Assembly (NCBI GenBank): GCA_964403075.1
Contig: CAYOEV010000006.1
Coordinates: 53,571 to 117,570, forward strand
DNA length: 64,000 bases
Direction: 5' to 3'
Origin: CAYOEV01 sp964403075
Lineage (GTDB): Bacteria > Bacteroidota > Bacteroidia > Cytophagales > Cyclobacteriaceae
Shown: positions 26,042-34,683 of the stretch, in pieces
How the letters are laid out: every line of letters starts with the position of its first letter
Numbering within the stretch: the first letter of the stretch is position 1
Made by a program: the position numbers and the translations under genes
The notes under the pieces: generated by a model
The model's input: only the letters and a program-made list of their open reading frames with translations
Database searches by the model: none
What the model was told of the DNA's origin: nothing

Positions 26042-26163
26042 CAACAACAAATGTTACTCGTACAAAGTAAGTTCTTTTTCGGGCTTAATGACTCCAATGT
26101 GATGATTTAAGTCATTATATTGTGAATTAATTCCTAACCACCATCGATTTCGAAATCAAACAA

Positions 26164-27420
26164 ATGTTCAAAATTCTTAAACTCCTGATTCTCACAGGAC
26201 TGTTCGCTCCGCCCCTTTTTTTATCGGCTCAAGTTCAGTTTGAACCCGGCTATCTGCTTACCTCTGACGGGGACACCTTGAATGTCTTAATCGAAAACTC
26301 CGATTGGGCCAATAACCCATCTCATTTTAAATATCGTAAAACCCCATCCTCTCCAGTAGAAACCGGCACGCCCACTAACGTCAAGGGCTTCAGCGTAGGC
26401 ACACATCAATACATTAGTTACCTCGGGCCCATCGATTATTCCTCTGCCATCACAGAGGAACTCTCTTATGAAAAAAAACCAGATTATCAACTTGATAGCT
26501 TGTTTCTGAGAAACATCATAAATGGTCCAAACACCCTTTATCATTTCAAGGATGGTCTTTTCAACCGATTCTTCATAAATGTTCAGACGGATAGTATCAT
26601 CCCACTTGAATATAAAAAATACAAAGTAAAGGAACCTGATGGAACCGAACGCGTCGCTGAAAACAATAAATACAAAAATCAGTTGAAAGCCCTACTACCT
26701 TGTGAAGAGATCACACCGAAAATCATGAAAAAATTGGCCTACCGCTCAAGTGCGCTATCGAAGTTGGTGATCATGCAAAACTACTGCGGGGTAGATAAGC
26801 CCAAACTAAAAGATGTGCGCTCAGATAAAAAAACATGGCAATGGCGACTACATCCAAGGATTGGTATAGCCCCTTATACTATGACCCTTACAAACGACAT
26901 AATTGGCATTTTTGAAGGACCCTATGACTTTGGAAGCGGTACCACCTGGCGGGCCGGTGCAATGCTAGAATTGGTATTCCCCTTTAATAAAAACAAATGG
27001 TCGGCTACCATTGAACCAAGTATTTACAATAGTTATGAGGCCCGGGCCACCATAACTGAGAACTTAGTCACACAAAATCCACAGTTTACGCATCAGGCTT
27101 ATGATATAAATATCGGCATCCGATATTATATGTTTTTTAACGAAAAATCCGGCATATATCTTCATCCGGGCTATTCGATCAATTTTGGCGAATTTAATTT
27201 AGAAGGCGCCGAACTGGACGACTTTTTTCTCTTGGTTGTACCTGGGGCACAGGAGAGAGAAAGGCAAGCAAATCGTATCTCTATTGGCTTTGGCGGTTTC
27301 TACGACCGTATCTCTTTGGAATTTCAGTATTTAACCAAAAAGGAATTTATATTGGACAAGGGCTGGGAAATTGAGCAAGCCATGTCACAATTTATCCTTG
27401 GCTATCGCTTATTTAAATAA
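26164..27420 (+). CDS. Secreted outer-membrane beta-barrel-like protein
   Basis: The 418-residue protein has a signal peptide (LLILTGLFAPPLFLSAQ). The N-terminal part (about 25-215) opens with PGYLLTSDGDTLNVLI, a pattern seen in many uncharacterised Bacteroidota envelope proteins. From about residue 225 it alternates short amphipathic strands and turns, such as WRLHPRIGIAP, INIGIRYYMF and FILGYRLF. It ends YRLFK, not in a strict terminal Phe. I infer an outer-membrane barrel of unknown function. A strong hairpin terminator follows 47 bases downstream. Confidence 0.7.
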   Translation: MFKILKLLILTGLFAPPLFLSAQVQFEPGYLLTSDGDTLNVLIENSDWANNPSHFKYRKTPSSPVETGTPTNVKGFSVGTHQYISYLGPIDYSSAITEELSYEKKPDYQLDSLFLRNIINGPNTLYHFKDGLFNRFFINVQTDSIIPLEYKKYKVKEPDGTERVAENNKYKNQLKALLPCEEITPKIMKKLAYRSSALSKLVIMQNYCGVDKPKLKDVRSDKKTWQWRLHPRIGIAPYTMTLTNDIIGIFEGPYDFGSGTTWRAGAMLELVFPFNKNKWSATIEPSIYNSYEARATITENLVTQNPQFTHQAYDINIGIRYYMFFNEKSGIYLHPGYSINFGEFNLEGAELDDFFLLVVPGAQERERQANRISIGFGGFYDRISLEFQYLTKKEFILDKGWEIEQAMSQFILGYRLFK

Positions 27421-27467
27421 TTCGAAAATTGATCCACTAATACAAGGGGCTGACCGCTAAAAATAAA

Positions 27468-27493
27468 ACCCAGTCCGATAGATCGGACTGGGT
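27468..27493. terminator. Bidirectional hairpin terminator between barrel gene and dnaK
   Basis: ACCCAGTCCGAT and ATCGGACTGGGT form a perfect 12-bp inverted repeat with only two bases between. The strong stem between two convergent genes suits termination from both sides, although T-runs are weak. Confidence 0.75.
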
Positions 27494-27520
27494 CATACAT
27501 CTATTTACAGGAAGAAAGTA

Positions 27521-29443
27521 TCAGTCTTTCTTCTCGTCCACTTCCTCATATTCTACATCCGAAACGTCATCCGAAGGAGCACCCCCCTCATTCGCACCAG
27601 CTTCCGTACTCGCTGTGGCTTCACCACCCGCCGATTGCTGCGCCTGGTATATTTCCTGAGAGGCTGACTGCCACTTCTCATTTAACTCATTCATAGCCGT
27701 ATCGATGGCTGCCAAATCTCCAGATTTGTGGGCTTCCTTCAGTTTATCCAACGCGCCACTTAGAGACGCCTTGTTAGCATCTGACAACTTCTCCCCAAAT
27801 TCGTTTAATTGCTTTTCCGTTTGAAAGATCAAAGAGTCTGCCTGATTGATCTTATCGACTCGCTCACGCGCTTCCTTGTCGGCCGCTTCATTCGCCTTGG
27901 CTTCCTGCTTCATCTTTTCAATTTCCTCCTCGCTCAATCCGGAAGACGCCTCAATACGAATTTTCTGTTCCTTACCCGTTCCTTTGTCTTTGGCCGAGAC
28001 ATTCAGGATACCGTTGGCATCAATGTCGAAGGTTACCTCGATTTGAGGGACACCTCTGGGTGCTGGTGGAATACCATCCAAGTGGAAACGTCCGATAGAT
28101 TTATTATCCTTGGCCATCTCTCTTTCACCTTGCAATACATGTATTTCTACTGAAGGTTGATTGTCGGCCGCGGTGGAAAAGGTTTCAGATTTCTTGGTGG
28201 GAATGGTGGTATTGGATTCAATAAGTTTGGTCGCCACGCCTCCCAGCGTCTCAATTCCCAAAGACAGAGGTGTGACATCTAACAGCAATACATCTTTCAC
28301 TTCACCAGTCAACACACCCCCCTGAATGGAAGCGCCAATGGCTACCACCTCATCAGGATTTACGCCTTTTGAAGGTTTCTTGCCAAAATATTTCTCAACC
28401 TCTTCCTGAATTTTAGGAATTCGTGTAGATCCCCCTACCAAAATCACTTCGTCTATATCGCTGGTAGACAAACCGGCATCTTTTAGGGCCAATTCCACCG
28501 GTTTCATGGATCGACGAATAAGATCGTCCGCCAACTGCTCGAACTTTGCCCGACTTAATGACCGGACCAGGTGTTTGGGCACACCATCTACAGGCATGAT
28601 GTAGGGCAGGTTGATTTCTGTAGAGGCCGCACTGGATAACTCAATCTTGGCCTTCTCTGCTGCTTCTTTCAATCGCTGCAGGGCCATGGGATCTTTTCGT
28701 AAGTCCAACCCTTCATCTGTCTTGAATTCTTCCGCCAACCAATTGATGATCACGCTGTCAAAATCATCGCCTCCCAGGTGTACGTCACCGTTGGTCGACT
28801 TTACTTCAAAGACGCCATCTCCCAACTCCAGGATGGAAATGTCGAATGTACCGCCGCCGAGATCGTATACTGCAATCCGCAGATCCTGGTTTTTCTTGTC
28901 CAAACCATAAGCCAGTGCAGCAGCTGTCGGCTCGTTAATAATTCGTTTTACCTCCAAACCCGCAATTTGTCCAGCTTCTTTGGTGGCCTGACGCTCCGCA
29001 TCGTTGAAATAGGCCGGTACCGTGATCACCGCCTCAGTGACCTCCTGACCCAGAAAATCTTCAGCGGTTGATTTCATTTTTTGTAGCACCATCGCAGAAA
29101 TTTCCTGTGGTGTATAATACCGATCTCCGATTTTAATACGGACCACATCATTGGGTCCGGCTTCAAGGCCGTAAGAAACCTGCTTGGATTCTTCACGTAC
29201 CTCTGAAAATTTCTTACCCATGAACCGCTTGACAGATGTAACGGTATTTTGGGGATTGGTAATTGCCTGTCGCTTGGCTGGGTCGCCGACCTTTCGCTCT
29301 CCTTTTCCACCATCCAAAAAAGCAACAATGGACGGCGTCGTGCGCTTTCCTTCACTATTCTGAATTACCTGAGGTTCGTTGCCCTCCATCACAGCCACGC
29401 ACGAGTTCGTTGTTCCTAAATCTATTCCTATAATTTTTCCCAT
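27521..29443 (-). CDS. dnaK: Molecular chaperone DnaK (Hsp70)
   Basis: ATP-driven chaperone of 640 residues. The nucleotide-binding domain has the phosphate loops GIDLGTTNSCVAV and AVYDLGGGTFDIS, and the adenosine motif LVGGSTRIP. The linker DVLLLDVTPLSLGIE leads to the peptide-binding domain. A Gly/Ala-rich helical tail ends in the EEVD-type acidic terminus EEVDEKKD. dnaJ and grpE are not adjacent. It is a single gene with a 175-base upstream region carrying inverted repeats. Heat-shock control is likely, but no CIRCE operator is seen. Confidence 0.98.
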   Translation of the reverse strand: MGKIIGIDLGTTNSCVAVMEGNEPQVIQNSEGKRTTPSIVAFLDGGKGERKVGDPAKRQAITNPQNTVTSVKRFMGKKFSEVREESKQVSYGLEAGPNDVVRIKIGDRYYTPQEISAMVLQKMKSTAEDFLGQEVTEAVITVPAYFNDAERQATKEAGQIAGLEVKRIINEPTAAALAYGLDKKNQDLRIAVYDLGGGTFDISILELGDGVFEVKSTNGDVHLGGDDFDSVIINWLAEEFKTDEGLDLRKDPMALQRLKEAAEKAKIELSSAASTEINLPYIMPVDGVPKHLVRSLSRAKFEQLADDLIRRSMKPVELALKDAGLSTSDIDEVILVGGSTRIPKIQEEVEKYFGKKPSKGVNPDEVVAIGASIQGGVLTGEVKDVLLLDVTPLSLGIETLGGVATKLIESNTTIPTKKSETFSTAADNQPSVEIHVLQGEREMAKDNKSIGRFHLDGIPPAPRGVPQIEVTFDIDANGILNVSAKDKGTGKEQKIRIEASSGLSEEEIEKMKQEAKANEAADKEARERVDKINQADSLIFQTEKQLNEFGEKLSDANKASLSGALDKLKEAHKSGDLAAIDTAMNELNEKWQSASQEIYQAQQSAGGEATASTEAGANEGGAPSDDVSDVEYEEVDEKKD

Positions 29444-29461
29444 GATATTTCTGCTGACATT

Positions 29462-29536
29462 TGAATATTTCTACACCCCACAAACATCAATGGTCATGCC
29501 AAGGAATTGTTTCTGCCATTTTGTCAGAAATATTCA
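29462..29536. promoter_or_regulatory. Inverted repeats upstream of dnaK (candidate heat-shock control region)
   Basis: TGAATATTTCT (29462-29472) and AGAAATATTCA (29526-29536) are perfect 11-base inverted copies 53 bases apart. Inside, TTTCTG (29510-29515) and CAGAAA (29525-29530) form a second, tighter dyad around CCATTTTGT. The whole lies 19-93 bases before the dnaK ATG. The role is inferred from position only. Confidence 0.4.
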
Positions 29537-29618
29537 CCTGAGGGTCTGGATAAATGATCCGTCCTGACTGGTCTGGTACGTGGTTTCGATGCAATCTGAA
29601 CCCCTCATTCTCAGACCA

Positions 29619-30725
29619 TTAGTCGACCATTCTTTTGATTCTATTACCTAAACTCGCAATAATCTCATAGGGGATGGTGTCTGCTAAAAGGGCTAAATCC
29701 TGAATGGTAGGGCTATCCCCAAATACCATCACCTGGTCACCTGCTTTGACCTTCAAACCTGTTACATCCAGCATGCACATGTCCATACAAATATTGCCTA
29801 CTGTTGGCAGTAATTGATCTTTGATACGCATTTTGGCTTTCCCCTGCCCAAATGCCCTTCGGTAGCCGTCAGCGTAGCCAACGGGCACTACGGCCACCTC
29901 CATTTTTTCTACTGCCCGTCCTTTTCGGCCGTAGCCAATGCTCTCGCCTTTTCTCACTTTATGCACCTGGGAGACGCTGGACAGCAGACTGGCTGCCGGC
30001 TTCAGTGCAAGAAACTGCGCGGGATCATGCCCATATAAGCCAATGCCCAGACGAACCATTTCGTATTGATTTTCGGGAAACCGAACTATGCCGGGAGAAT
30101 TTAACACATGTCGCATGGGCCGATGGGCCAACGCGGCGGCGAGGGCCTCATATCCAATGTCAAACAATTTTAACTGCCGTTGGGTAAAAGCGTCATGCAC
30201 GGGCTCATCAGAGGAGGAGAGGTGAGTAAAAATACCTTTTACTGAAACCCGGTCTGCGGCAAGCCGCTCGCGCAGTTGCGTGATGATTTCCGGACGAAAG
30301 CCCAATCGGTTCATACCGGTGTCTAGCTTCAAATGTATGGGTGCCTGAATATTTGCTTCAAGGTAGCGATCCAACAGCGGGAAACTGTACAAAGCTATTT
30401 CCAACCCAAAATCATCGGCCAGTCTCAGTTCTTTCTCGAATGGATTCATCACCAGTATGGGTAATTGAATGCCTGCCTCTCTCAACATCCGACCTTCGTC
30501 AAGGTAGGCAACCCCCAGGTAATCTACTTCTGCCGACGCCAGCATTTGGCTAACCAAAACGGCGTCCAAACCATAAGCAAATGCCTTTACCATAACCATC
30601 ACCTTCGTATGGGCGGCTAAACATCCACGGTAGACGTCCAAATTGTGCCGCATTTGATCCCGATGCAACACCAGACGAGTGGGGTGGTGCACATAATCGG
30701 AAGAGTCAGAAAAATTTGTCGTCAT
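29619..30725 (-). CDS. alr: Alanine racemase
   Basis: PLP-dependent enzyme making D-alanine for peptidoglycan. The PLP Lys is K47 in VMVKAFAYG, a variant of the usual KADAYGHG. The second catalytic residue, Tyr, is in SIGYGRKG. Substrate and PLP contacts such as LKLDTGMNRLGF are present, and VGNICMDMCMLDV is the dimer-contributed loop. ATG 30725 gives a normal 368-residue enzyme; longer starts up to 30827 would run into the divergent cyclase gene. The intergenic space is 92 bases. Confidence 0.95.
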   Translation of the reverse strand: MTTNFSDSSDYVHHPTRLVLHRDQMRHNLDVYRGCLAAHTKVMVMVKAFAYGLDAVLVSQMLASAEVDYLGVAYLDEGRMLREAGIQLPILVMNPFEKELRLADDFGLEIALYSFPLLDRYLEANIQAPIHLKLDTGMNRLGFRPEIITQLRERLAADRVSVKGIFTHLSSSDEPVHDAFTQRQLKLFDIGYEALAAALAHRPMRHVLNSPGIVRFPENQYEMVRLGIGLYGHDPAQFLALKPAASLLSSVSQVHKVRKGESIGYGRKGRAVEKMEVAVVPVGYADGYRRAFGQGKAKMRIKDQLLPTVGNICMDMCMLDVTGLKVKAGDQVMVFGDSPTIQDLALLADTIPYEIIASLGNRIKRMVD

Positions 30726-30817
30726 TGTCGCGAAATTAGCCATTCCAGTCATTCTCCGCACCGATCCACTAACTTTGCTCCTCAACTTTTCGTTGCAAAA
30801 ACTTAAATATTCGAACA

Positions 30818-32080
30818 TTGAATTCACTCGAACTTGAACATTGCCTGGACCTGGAGATTAGCAAGACCGAAAAAAGAAGGCTGGAAATATTCATGGGGAT
30901 CGTGATTTTCTCACTAATCCTGAGTTCATTAAATTATTTTGCTTTTCCATATCTGAAAAGCGAAATTTTTGCTGACAGCCGCACAATCCGCTACCTCTTT
31001 TATGTAGGCTTCGGTTTTATAATTTTGTTATTGCTTTCTCGACTATTGGTGGCCAAGATTGTCACCTGTGAAAAGCCGCTACCCTTTTGGTACCAAATTT
31101 ATTCAGTTAGCATAGAGTCCGCCATTCCGGGGATTTGGCTTTATCTGGTTATGCAACGGGAACAAACCACTCTTTTCCTTGATTCACCCGTAATCTTTTT
31201 ATACATACCCGTAATCATTGTTTCCGCATTACACCTAAATTTCTGGATCAGTCTTTTAACCGGCGCCATCGTCACGCTTATTTATGGAGGTCTGACCCTT
31301 TGGTCCTTCTCTAGCTTTAATTCCGTGACTGTATTCCCGGACATTGTATACTACACCAAGGCAGCCATGTTTTTGTTTTCAGGTGTGGTGGCTGGTATGG
31401 TGGCAAAAGAATTGAAACACCGCATCAGCGTTTCTGTTAGAAGCCAGGAAAAAAGCCGGGAAATAGAAACCATGTTTAGCCAGCAAGTGTCCAGAGAGGT
31501 AGTTGATGCCCTAAAATCAGGCGAGGAGGTGGGCATTCAAACCCATGCTGCCGTCATGTTTCTAGACATGCGCAATTTCACCACTCGCGTGCAACACATG
31601 AGTCCAAAGGAGGTGAATACCTTTCAAAACAAATTTTTCAACCCGATACTCAATGCCATTCATGACCACAATGGAGTGGTGAACCAAATATTCGGTGATG
31701 GGGTGATGGCTACTTTTGGGCCTATGTCAGGTGATCACTATGAAGCGTCCGCATGGCGTGCGGCGGTACAGATCTTCAATGATTTAAAAACATTGAATCA
31801 AGACTTGGAAGAACCATTGGAAATAGGTGTGGGTATTCACTCCGGACAGGTGGTAGCAGGCAACATTGGTGTAGAGTCACGAAAACAATTTAGCGTATCA
31901 GGCATTCCAGTCGTAATTGCCGCTAGATTAGAACAACTTACCAAAATTCATCAAGCTTCGCTTTTAGTGACTGCGCCTTACTTCCGAAAAATTCGTCATC
32001 TCGTTACAGAATTTGAATCTCTGGGAAAATTGGAAATTAAGGGTATAGCTGAAAAATTCGAAGTCATTAAATTAAAATAG
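30818..32080 (+). CDS. Membrane class III nucleotide-cyclase homologue with altered substrate residues
   Basis: 420 residues: about six TM helices (residues 25-195), a short linker helix, then a class III cyclase domain (about 240-420). Both metal Asp are kept: D250 in FLDMRNFTT and D294 in IFGDGVMATFG. The base-recognition Lys is Q290 and the base-recognition Asp is I363. The transition-state Asn is V366, in the stretch SGIPVVIAARLE; Arg370 remains. Activity on purine nucleotides is therefore doubtful. TTG 30818 is the start, as no ATG occurs before residue 26. ppk1 starts directly after the stop (TAGATG). It might make another cyclic nucleotide, such as a pyrimidine one, or act as a binding domain. 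Confidence 0.88.
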   Translation: MNSLELEHCLDLEISKTEKRRLEIFMGIVIFSLILSSLNYFAFPYLKSEIFADSRTIRYLFYVGFGFIILLLLSRLLVAKIVTCEKPLPFWYQIYSVSIESAIPGIWLYLVMQREQTTLFLDSPVIFLYIPVIIVSALHLNFWISLLTGAIVTLIYGGLTLWSFSSFNSVTVFPDIVYYTKAAMFLFSGVVAGMVAKELKHRISVSVRSQEKSREIETMFSQQVSREVVDALKSGEEVGIQTHAAVMFLDMRNFTTRVQHMSPKEVNTFQNKFFNPILNAIHDHNGVVNQIFGDGVMATFGPMSGDHYEASAWRAAVQIFNDLKTLNQDLEEPLEIGVGIHSGQVVAGNIGVESRKQFSVSGIPVVIAARLEQLTKIHQASLLVTAPYFRKIRHLVTEFESLGKLEIKGIAEKFEVIKLK

Positions 32081-34066
32081 ATGCACCCCTTTTACGATCG
32101 TGATCTCAGTTGGCTCAGTTTCAACCAACGTGTAATGGAAGAAGCGCAGGATGAAAAAGTGCCGCCCCTGGAACGGCTTCGTTTTGTGGCCATTTTTTCT
32201 TCCAACCTGGACGAGTTTTTCAGGGTGCGCGTAGCGGACATTAGAAACTTTATTCGCGTAGACAAAAAGAAAATCAACGAGGCGCTAGATTTTGAGCCTA
32301 AAAAAATTTTTGACATCCTGCAAAAAGAGGTCAACATACAGCTCCGACAATTTGGGGAAACTTTGGAAACAGTAACCCATATTTTGAAAGGCAAGGGTAT
32401 GGTCATTTGTTCGAATGGAAACTATCCGCCCGAACTGCAAACCCAACTAGCGCATTATTTTCGTACGCGTGTAGCGACCTTTTTACAACCCGTGCGCGTC
32501 AAACCGGGTGATCACCCATTCCTGCATAATCAAGGTTTATATTTCGCTCTTAAATTCCAGGATGATCAGTTAGCGATTTTAAACATTCCCACCAACAAGC
32601 TGCCTCGGTTTTACCAAAAGCATTATAAGGGCCAGCACTATTATGTTTTTCTGGACGATCTTATTCGAGATCAATTGCCCGCTATATTCCCGGAACAAGT
32701 GGTAACGGAGTGTGTGGCCATCAAACTAAATAAGGATGCTGACCTTGCAATCGAGGATGAATTCAGTGGGGACCTTGTCCAAAAAATTGAAAAACAAATC
32801 CAAAAACGAGACCTCGGTAAGCCGAGCAGGTTTTTGTACGATCAGTCCATCAGTCCGAAACTATTGACCTCGCTCAAGGCATTGCTGCGGCTTAAATCAG
32901 ATGACCTGATGCCGGGAGGGAGGTATCACAACATGTACGACCTGTTTCAGATAAAGAATCCAGGTATACAAGACATTGAATACCCGGAGCTCCAACCCAT
33001 TTGGCATCACGAATTGGGACAACCCGAAGCTTTATTCGAGGCCATAGCACATAAAGGCAGGCTCTTTCATTTTCCTTACCATTCTTACGACTACATTCTC
33101 CAGTTTTTTAATGAAGCCAGCCTGGACCCGGAAGTACAGGAGATCAACGTCACCTTTTATCGTATGGCTGAAAATTCGATGATAGGTGAAGCCTTAATCA
33201 GCGCAGCCAAGAATGGCAAACGGGTATTTGTTTTTATGGAAGTCAAAGCACGTTTTGATGAAGCCAATAACCTGCTATGGGCCAGACGAATGGAGGACGT
33301 GGGCATACGGATCATTTACAGCCTACCCGGGCTTAAAGTCCATGCAAAAGCCGCCTTGATCAAAAAGGAAAACGTGCAATATGCATTTCTTGGAACAGGA
33401 AACCTAAATGAAAAAACTGCCCGTTTGTACAGTGATTTCGGCTTGCTTACCGCAGACCACAACCTGTGTCAAGAATTGTCGGCATTGTTTAAATACCTTT
33501 ATGCTAAAAAGCAACCAGACGGATTCAATCACCTGATTGTATCACAATTCAATTCAATGTCCGGCTTCCTTCAATTGATACAAAGAGAAATTGATCAAGT
33601 AAAGGCGGGTAAAAAGGGAGCCTTCACCATCAAAGTCAACAATCTGCAGGAAAAGCAACTAATAGAGAAAATATACGAGGCCGCTGAGGCAGGCGTTGAA
33701 GTAAAGCTGCTCATACGATCCATCTGTTGCCTGGTGCCAGGTACGCATGGCATTAAAGTCAAAAGGGTTGTGGATAGGTATCTGGAACACGCAAGGGTAT
33801 TTCATTTTTACCATATGGGGGAAGATAAGGTTTACCTTGGCTCCTCCGATTGGATGAACCGCAACCTGCACCGACGCATTGAGGTCACTTTCCCCATCCA
33901 GGAGCCCAATTTGAAAAAACAAATACTGGACATTCTGTCTTTTCATTGGGAAGACAATCAGAAGGCCTGCTGGTTGAACGAAAATCTTGAAAACATACCC
34001 GCTCATGACACAGGCAGGAAAGTCCGCGCGCAAATGGCCACTTATGACTACCTAAACCGTCAGTAA
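32081..34066 (+). CDS. ppk1: Polyphosphate kinase 1
   Basis: Makes inorganic polyphosphate from ATP, reversibly. 661 residues with all four domains: N (from YDRDLSWLSFN), H (head) and the two PLD-like catalytic domains. The autophosphorylated His is H421 (GLKVHAKAAL) and the second essential His is H570 (EHARVFHF). It is fused head-to-tail with the cyclase gene with no spacer, so the two are translated from one message. Its stop overlaps the stop of the convergent PycTM gene by seven bases. Polyphosphate links the pair to stress and starvation responses by family knowledge. Confidence 0.97.
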   Translation: MHPFYDRDLSWLSFNQRVMEEAQDEKVPPLERLRFVAIFSSNLDEFFRVRVADIRNFIRVDKKKINEALDFEPKKIFDILQKEVNIQLRQFGETLETVTHILKGKGMVICSNGNYPPELQTQLAHYFRTRVATFLQPVRVKPGDHPFLHNQGLYFALKFQDDQLAILNIPTNKLPRFYQKHYKGQHYYVFLDDLIRDQLPAIFPEQVVTECVAIKLNKDADLAIEDEFSGDLVQKIEKQIQKRDLGKPSRFLYDQSISPKLLTSLKALLRLKSDDLMPGGRYHNMYDLFQIKNPGIQDIEYPELQPIWHHELGQPEALFEAIAHKGRLFHFPYHSYDYILQFFNEASLDPEVQEINVTFYRMAENSMIGEALISAAKNGKRVFVFMEVKARFDEANNLLWARRMEDVGIRIIYSLPGLKVHAKAALIKKENVQYAFLGTGNLNEKTARLYSDFGLLTADHNLCQELSALFKYLYAKKQPDGFNHLIVSQFNSMSGFLQLIQREIDQVKAGKKGAFTIKVNNLQEKQLIEKIYEAAEAGVEVKLLIRSICCLVPGTHGIKVKRVVDRYLEHARVFHFYHMGEDKVYLGSSDWMNRNLHRRIEVTFPIQEPNLKKQILDILSFHWEDNQKACWLNENLENIPAHDTGRKVRAQMATYDYLNRQ

Positions 34067-34683
34067 GGATAAGGGGAGCTAAGGAAAAGCTGCGCAACCA
34101 AGAACCCAATGACGGAAAGTACAAACCCAAACATGAAGATGGTGTAACTCATCCGCAACAACCGGTATTTTTTACCCAAAACCAGGCCCAGGAAATAAAT
34201 ATCACGGATCAGACTGGAATAAAGGTAATCGCCATCCTTAAGCATTTCCATCATGGCCCATTCATACTTTTCCAGCTCCATATTGTGGAAATTACCGAAA
34301 AATAAGAGATTCGTCTGCCTCCCAACCACCTCCTCGTCGGTAAAACGCCCTTTGGTAATGTTGGGTCGGGTTGCCAATACGGCAAAAACGATGGTCAGCA
34401 AACAAACGACCGTCAATAGCACCGAAGGAATGATGAGGTGGGGGTATTCTTCCAACTTCCGAATCAAGACGGTAACCATCACCGATAAAATGATGGAATT
34501 AATAGAAATCATGATGTTGGCCTTGTTGTCGGCAATGGCACTCAACTCAATGTGATTTTTTGAGGTCAGGCGAAACATGGTTTCGATGCCGCGGGTTGGC
34601 TTGAGCTCTTTGGTTTTTTTGACCTTTTGTTTGAGCTTATCCACCTTTTCTTCAAGCGCCTTTACGTCCTGCTCTGCTGTCAT
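34060..34683 (-). CDS. PycTM-family (DUF5706, Pycsar effector-type) transmembrane protein
   Basis: 207 residues. A charged coiled-coil-like N terminus (1-28) is followed by the hallmark block SAIADNKANIMISINSII. TM helices lie at about 56-74, 82-104 and 180-202. Between the last two sits a soluble region with NLLFFGNFHNM and DYLYSSLIRDIYFLG. This matches DUF5706/PycTM, the transmembrane effector family of Pycsar phage-defence systems, where cyclic pyrimidines trigger membrane damage. Many Bacteroidota also carry chromosomal copies, often fused to an HD domain. Its ATG overlaps the stop of the HD gene (ATGA). A role in defence here is not shown. Confidence 0.85.
   Translation of the reverse strand: MTAEQDVKALEEKVDKLKQKVKKTKELKPTRGIETMFRLTSKNHIELSAIADNKANIMISINSIILSVMVTVLIRKLEEYPHLIIPSVLLTVVCLLTIVFAVLATRPNITKGRFTDEEVVGRQTNLLFFGNFHNMELEKYEWAMMEMLKDGDYLYSSLIRDIYFLGLVLGKKYRLLRMSYTIFMFGFVLSVIGFLVAQLFLSSPYPY

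Noticed and set aside
29444..29618. CIRCE operator ahead of dnaK
   Set aside because: The TTAGCACTC-N9-GAGTGCTAA pattern is absent.
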